Below, piece after piece: positions 6,805-10,243 of a DNA stretch of 10,243 nt. The position numbers and the translations under genes are program-made. The stretch's first letter is position 1. The number at the start of each line of letters is the position of its first letter. Below the pieces are notes generated by a model. That model saw nothing but the letters and a program-made list of their open reading frames with translations. It was not told where the DNA came from and ran no database searches. The DNA lies in contig SOHS01000023.1 of assembly GCA_004377135.1 (NCBI GenBank), positions 1 through 10,243 on the forward strand. The letters are read 5' to 3'. The stretch comes from Dehalococcoidia bacterium. GTDB lineage: Bacteria; Chloroflexota; Dehalococcoidia; GIF9; AB-539-J10.

Positions 6805-7506
6805 ATGAAAGTGCACACATTGCATGAATGGGAAGTGAGCACTGCCCGAGCGAGGGAAATACAATTGAGCCTGGCGAAGAGGGTGGTAACCGAAAACGAA
6901 GTTATCACCCCGCGCTTTATTGTCGGTATTGACATATCTTCTCCTGATGCTCAGGGTGTAGCAAGAGGAGCAGTGGTAGTTCTCCGTTATCCCGAGTTCA
7001 GCATAGTCGAGGTAAAGGTAGCTGAAAGTAAGATTACATTTCCCTATATCCCTGGCCTTTTGTCTTTTCGGGAAGCTCCCTTGATTCTGGCTGCTTGTGA
7101 AAAACTATGTAATATCCCCGACCTTATTCTGATTGATGGTCAAGGGGTTGCTCATCCCAGGAGATTTGGGCTTGCCTCACATGTGGGACTTTTTCTTGAT
7201 TTGCCTACAATCGGCTGTGCAAAGTCTATCCTTTGTGGACGGTATCAGCCCCTGGGAGAAGAAGCTGGCTCTCATGCTGAACTGCTTGATAATGGAGAGC
7301 TTATTGGAGCAGCGTTAAGGACTAAATCTAGAGTGAAGCCGATATATGTTTCCGTGGGCCATAAAATCGACCTGGCATCGGCTTTACAATGGGTGATAAA
7401 GTGCTGCCATGGTTATAGGATTCCTGAACCTACCCGCTTGGCTCACCTCGCTGCCGGAGGAATGTTAACCTCTGAACCAAGCTGCCAGAGGAAGTTATTA
7501 TATTGA
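6805..7506 (+). CDS. nfi: Endonuclease V (deoxyinosine 3' endonuclease)
   Basis: This enzyme nicks DNA at the second phosphodiester bond 3' of deoxyinosine and other deaminated bases, starting their repair. The 233-residue product has the usual family length. The RNase H-like metal site is complete: D43 in 'VGIDIS', E90 in 'PYIPGLLSFREAP', D111 in 'DLILIDGQGVAHPRR' and H214 in 'RLAH'. Tyr81 of the PYIP wedge that separates the strands and Lys140 are present too. These positions almost equal those of Thermotoga maritima endonuclease V (D43, Y80, E89, D110, H214), which supports the ATG at 6805. The frame is open further upstream to an ATG at 6673, but that extension would cover the promoter and has no family counterpart. 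No Shine-Dalgarno site is seen. The stop lies 12 nt before prfB and overlaps its ribosome site, so the two are probably co-transcribed. Confidence 0.95.
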   Translation: MKVHTLHEWEVSTARAREIQLSLAKRVVTENEVITPRFIVGIDISSPDAQGVARGAVVVLRYPEFSIVEVKVAESKITFPYIPGLLSFREAPLILAACEKLCNIPDLILIDGQGVAHPRRFGLASHVGLFLDLPTIGCAKSILCGRYQPLGEEAGSHAELLDNGELIGAALRTKSRVKPIYVSVGHKIDLASALQWVIKCCHGYRIPEPTRLAHLAAGGMLTSEPSCQRKLLY

Positions 7507-7510
7507 GGAG
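7505..7510 (+). promoter_or_regulatory. Shine-Dalgarno site of prfB, overlapping the nfi stop
   Basis: GAGGAG lies 8 nt before the ATG at 7519 and overlaps the TGA of nfi (7504-7506). It fixes the true prfB start upstream of the frameshift site and suggests that ribosomes finishing nfi could help to open prfB. Confidence 0.85.
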
Positions 7511-7518
7511 TATTTCAA

Positions 7519-8617
7519 ATGCAAGAAGAGAAGGAAAGTATAGAAGCCTTGCTTCGCCAAATCTCAGACATCATGGTGCATCTTTGACATCCCTGACGAG
7601 GAAAAGGAAATTGCCAGGATAGAGGCGGAGTCGGCCCAACCTGATTTTTGGAGTGACCCGGCTAAAGCTCAAGCTATTATGCGCCGGCTTGGGGTCAAGA
7701 AGAATCTAGTTAATGCTTGGCGCGAGCTGGAGAAAAAGGGTACCGATCTTCGGGAAATGATTATTCTGACTATCGAAGAGAAAGATTACTCTCTCAAGGA
7801 AGAGATACAACGGGAGCTAAAAAAGCTGAGCTCTCGATTTGAACAGTTGGAGAGCCAACAGCTTTTTACTGGCGATTACGACAGTCGAAATGCCATGGTC
7901 GCTCTTCATGCTGGTGCTGGTGGCACAGAGTCTCAGGATTGGGCAAATATATTACTGAGGATGTACTTAAGGTGGGCAGAGCGGCATAATTATCAAGCCG
8001 AAGTCTTAGATGTCTCCCCGGGAGAAGAGGCTGGTATAAAAAGCGCTATCCTGGAGATTAAAGGAGATTATGTCTATGGCTATCTAAAGGGTGAGCACGG
8101 GGTACATAGATTGGTGCGGCTTTCCCCTTTTGATGCCGACCATGCCCGCCATACATCTTTTGTCCTGGCAGAAGTCCTCCCTGAAGCGGAAGAGACGGTG
8201 GATGTCAAAATAGCCCCGGAAGACTTGAGGATAGATACTTTCAGATCCAGTGGTCCTGGCGGGCAACATATGCAGAAGACAAGCAGCGCTGTCAGGATAA
8301 CTCACTTACCTACAGGGCTGGTAGCTACTTGCCAGGGTCAGAGGTCTCAGCACCAAAACAAGGAAGCTGCTTTGAAGATTCTTTATTCTCGCCTCCTTGA
8401 GATGGAGCGTGGGAAGAAAGGGGAGGAAAGAGCCAAGCTAAAAGGCGAGCGTATTGAAGCGGGTTGGGGAAATCAAATTAGAAGTTATGTTCTTCACCCG
8501 TACAAAATGGTGAAGGACCACCGCACCGATTACGAGGTTCACGATGCCGAAGCTGTGTTGGATGGAGAGCTAGATGGATTTATCGCTAACTACCTGCGGT
8601 CTAAAGTAGGAAGATGA
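7519..8617 (+). CDS. prfB: Peptide chain release factor 2, made by programmed +1 frameshift
   Basis: RF2 recognises UGA and UAA and triggers peptide release. Translation starts at ATG 7519 and runs 22 codons to CTT (7582-7584), then meets an in-frame TGA (7585-7587). A +1 shift continues at GAC (7586-7588) to the TGA at 8615-8617, giving 365 residues, the same length as E. coli RF2. The stop-codon anticodon mimic SPF is at 202-204. The peptidyl-transferase motif GGQ is at 247-249 (SGPGGQHMQKTSSAVRITH), nearly the E. coli positions. The N-terminal helical domain is rich in charged residues. This is not a broken gene, since TGA-dependent shifting is the known RF2 autoregulation: scarce RF2 slows termination at its own UGA and favours shifting. 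An ATG at 7679 lies in the shifted frame but would remove the N-terminal domain. The gene overlaps the following peptidase gene by 4 nt (ATGA). Confidence 0.97.
7576..7588 (+). promoter_or_regulatory. prfB: prfB programmed +1 frameshift site
   Basis: The site reads GTG CAT CTT TGA C, with the universally used CTT-TGA-C slip and stop context. The P-site tRNA-Leu moves from CTT to TTT and GAC (Asp) is read next. The internal Shine-Dalgarno element that normally stimulates the shift sits in the right place, directly before the CAT codon. Here, though, it is only GGTG (7575-7578) rather than AGGGGG, so stimulation may be weaker than in E. coli. Confidence 0.95.
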
Positions 8618-9858
8618 TTAAACGCATCTTCTTAATAACTTCGGCGCTTCTATTGCTTTTAAGTCCCTCACTCGTCGCAGCCGGGGATGATATTGTAGTT
8701 ACAGCTAGCGATGTAGAAGTAAATTTCCCAAGCCAGGCTGTGTTCACTCTCGAGGCTGAAAGCTATATTGATATCGTTGATGTTCGTCTTTATTACCAGG
8801 TGGATAAGATGAACTACGTTGAAGTTGTCAGTGAGGGTTGGGCTGATTTTACTCCAGCAAGCATGATAGAGGCTAATTGGGTATGGGATATGAGGAATGC
8901 GAGCTTGCCCCCTGGAGCTGAAGTCACATATTGGTGGATGATTGAGGATGCTGACGGGAACAGATTTGAAACCTCCCCCGAGATAATGCATTTCGATGAC
9001 GATCGCTATCTTTGGCAGAGCTTGACTAGTACCGTACCTCAGGGTGGCGAACTGACCCTTTTCTGGTACGAAGGTGGTGATTCCTTCTCTCAAGAATTGA
9101 TGGATGCTTGCGAGGAAGGACTTGCCAGGTTGACCCAGGATATTGGCACCTATCCAGAGAGGCCCATCAAGATATATATTTATGCTTCCACTAGTGATTT
9201 ACAGGGGGCTATGATTTTTCCTCAGGAATGGAGTGGCGGCGTTGCCTTTACTGCATTTAGTACAATTGCTATCGGTATTCCACCGAGCGAACTTGATTGG
9301 GGCAAGAGAGCCTTGCTTCATGAGTTGACGCATCTTGTTGTTCATCAGGCAACTTTTAGCCCCTATGGGCAGCTTCCTCTCTGGCTTGACGAAGGGTTAG
9401 CTATGTATAACGAAGGCGAGCTTGACCCTGTTCTGCGCTCCTACCTGGAAGAGGCTATTTCAGAAGACGAGCTTATTTCAGTGCGCAGCCTGTGTAGCCC
9501 CTTTTCTGCCGAGACTGAAAAAGCTCTCCTTTCCTATGCTCAAAGCTATAGCCTTGTGGAGTACCTTCTGGATAATTATGGACAGGACAGTATGCTCGAC
9601 TTGTTGACTATTTTGAAGCAGGGTAGTACATACGATGAAGCTTTGATTGAGGTCTATGGCTTTGATATAGATGGACTTGATGCTCTTTGGCGAGGAACAC
9701 TGGCATCCTACACTGCCATTGTGGTGAGCCGAATCCCTGAGCAAAGCGAAGGGACAGCGTGGCAGTCCCATCCCGCTTTGATTGCCGTGTTAGCGGCATT
9801 GGCTACTGCACTGGCTTTGTGGATCTGGCGAAGGTCGTCTGGGAAATCAACAATATAG
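8614..9858 (+). CDS. Secreted, membrane-anchored peptidase-MA-like (HExxH gluzincin) protein
   Basis: A 414-residue protein predicted to act outside the cytoplasmic membrane. Residues 1-23 form a Sec signal (KR, then a Leu-rich core ending LVAA). Residues 25-125 look like a beta-rich, Ig-like domain (alternating Tyr/Val strands, 'TYWWMIEDADG'). Residues 145-370 are the metallopeptidase-like domain. The zinc motif HELTH is at 236-240 with a further H244, and E260 in 'LPLWLDEGLAMY', 20 residues on, is the likely third ligand, as in peptidase-MA gluzincins. A single transmembrane helix (about 386-405) is followed by a short basic tail (WRRSSGK), fitting an outside catalytic domain and inside C-terminus. 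The substrate is unknown to me. Its ATG overlaps the prfB stop (ATGA) with AGGAAG adjoining, so translation is coupled, and radC follows after 8 nt. The fold assignment is fairly secure. Catalytic activity is inferred from intact residues. Confidence 0.85.
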   Translation: MIKRIFLITSALLLLLSPSLVAAGDDIVVTASDVEVNFPSQAVFTLEAESYIDIVDVRLYYQVDKMNYVEVVSEGWADFTPASMIEANWVWDMRNASLPPGAEVTYWWMIEDADGNRFETSPEIMHFDDDRYLWQSLTSTVPQGGELTLFWYEGGDSFSQELMDACEEGLARLTQDIGTYPERPIKIYIYASTSDLQGAMIFPQEWSGGVAFTAFSTIAIGIPPSELDWGKRALLHELTHLVVHQATFSPYGQLPLWLDEGLAMYNEGELDPVLRSYLEEAISEDELISVRSLCSPFSAETEKALLSYAQSYSLVEYLLDNYGQDSMLDLLTILKQGSTYDEALIEVYGFDIDGLDALWRGTLASYTAIVVSRIPEQSEGTAWQSHPALIAVLAALATALALWIWRRSSGKSTI

Positions 9859-9866
9859 GATAAGCT

Positions 9867-10243
9867 ATGAGAGACTCTTTTACTGTTCACGACTTACCCC
9901 TCAGTGAACGCCCCAGGGAGAGGCTGTTTAAACTGGGCAGTGAAGCTCTTTCTGCCCAGGAAGTCTTAGCTTTAATTCTGGGTAGGGGGATTAAAGATGA
10001 GTCAGTCATGGTGATTAGCCAGAAGCTGTTAAGCCGGTTTGGCAGCCTCAAAGGTGTTGCCAATGCTTCTTTAGAGGAGTTGACTCAGACGAAAGGTATT
10101 GGGACAGCCAAGGCGGCGCAGATTAAAGCTGCCCTTGAATTGAGTAAGAGGCTGGAAGCCGATGTCAATGAGAAACCCAAGCAGATGCTCAAGTCCCCAG
10201 AGGATGTGGCTGCCGTGATGAGGAGCAAGTTGAAAGGCAAGAA
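9867..10243 (+). CDS. radC: RadC family protein (DNA repair/JAB domain), 3' end cut by window edge
   Basis: The first 125 residues of a RadC/YeeS-type protein (family length about 220-230) are present. It opens with the diagnostic 'LPLSERPRERLFKLGSEALS' (about 10-29) and 'EVLALILGRGI' (32-42). A helix-hairpin-helix segment (SLEELTQTKGIGTAKAAQIK, about 68-87) can bind DNA. The start of the JAB/MPN domain appears at 'LKSPEDVAAVM' (about 108-118), but its metal-binding HxHPSG region lies beyond the edge, so I cannot tell whether it is intact. The ATG at 9867 is preceded by AGGA six nt upstream, overlapping the stop of the peptidase gene, and is the natural family start. The role of RadC in repair is disputed in the literature. 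Here it sits in one cluster with nfi and prfB. Confidence 0.93.
   Translation, partial: MRDSFTVHDLPLSERPRERLFKLGSEALSAQEVLALILGRGIKDESVMVISQKLLSRFGSLKGVANASLEELTQTKGIGTAKAAQIKAALELSKRLEADVNEKPKQMLKSPEDVAAVMRSKLKGK

Noticed and set aside
7679..8617. A prfB start at ATG 7679, or prfB as a frameshifted pseudogene
   Set aside because: The upstream 22 codons with GAGGAG, the canonical CTT-TGA-C slip site and a joined length of 365 residues show the known programmed frameshift.
8668..9093. A 141-codon open frame on the minus strand inside the peptidase gene
   Set aside because: It lies wholly opposite a gene with signal peptide, zinc motif and coupled start. Its own translation shows no family features or ribosome site.
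9859..9866. A terminator between the peptidase gene and radC
   Set aside because: Only 8 nt separate the genes and they hold part of the radC ribosome site, with no room for a hairpin.

Overview
The window is bacterial DNA of moderate G+C content (mid-40s percent by eye). It holds two divergent gene clusters separated by one 230-bp control region. Shine-Dalgarno sites, RF2 with a programmed frameshift, RadC and a bacterial V-type ATPase operon all point to Bacteria. The set endonuclease V, prfB, peptidase-MA-like membrane protein and radC, together with the style of the proteins, makes me lean towards Chloroflexota (Dehalococcoidia-like). That is an inference from memory, not something the sequence proves.

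Left arm (positions 6574 to 1, minus strand): a V/A-type ATPase operon read right to left in the order H, I, K, E, C, F, A. In Enterococcus hirae nomenclature this is ntpF-I-K-E-C-G-A, and ntpB and ntpD are expected just beyond the left edge. Subunit A carries the catalytic P-loop and is cut only at its last few residues. H, I, E, C and F build the peripheral stalks, stator and rotor connection, and K is the four-helix membrane proteolipid. K carries the complete set of side chains known to bind Na+ in E. hirae NtpK (LxxTQ, a Gln in TM3 and a Glu in TM4), so the machine is probably sodium-coupled. Genes are tightly packed. The strongest Shine-Dalgarno sites precede K and A, and K is also preceded by an A/T-rich leader.

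Control region (6575-6804): two promoter-like elements point outward, each with a perfect TATAAT box. Between them, almost exactly midway, lies a perfect 7-7-7 dyad that could be a shared operator. The minus-strand transcript would have a leader of about 107 nt containing a possible 23-codon leader peptide. The plus-strand promoter would place its transcription start at or next to the endonuclease V start codon, suggesting a leaderless mRNA.

Right arm (6805 to 10243, plus strand): nfi (endonuclease V, deaminated-base repair), prfB (release factor 2, with the in-frame TGA and +1 autoregulatory frameshift site), a secreted, membrane-anchored peptidase-MA-like HExxH protein that overlaps prfB by ATGA, and the 5' part of radC. 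Spacings of 12 nt, -4 nt and 8 nt imply one operon.

I saw no tRNA, rRNA, CRISPR array, insertion sequence or clear intrinsic terminator. The gene content is mostly housekeeping. The points of interest are regulatory architecture, ion specificity and the poorly characterised peptidase.
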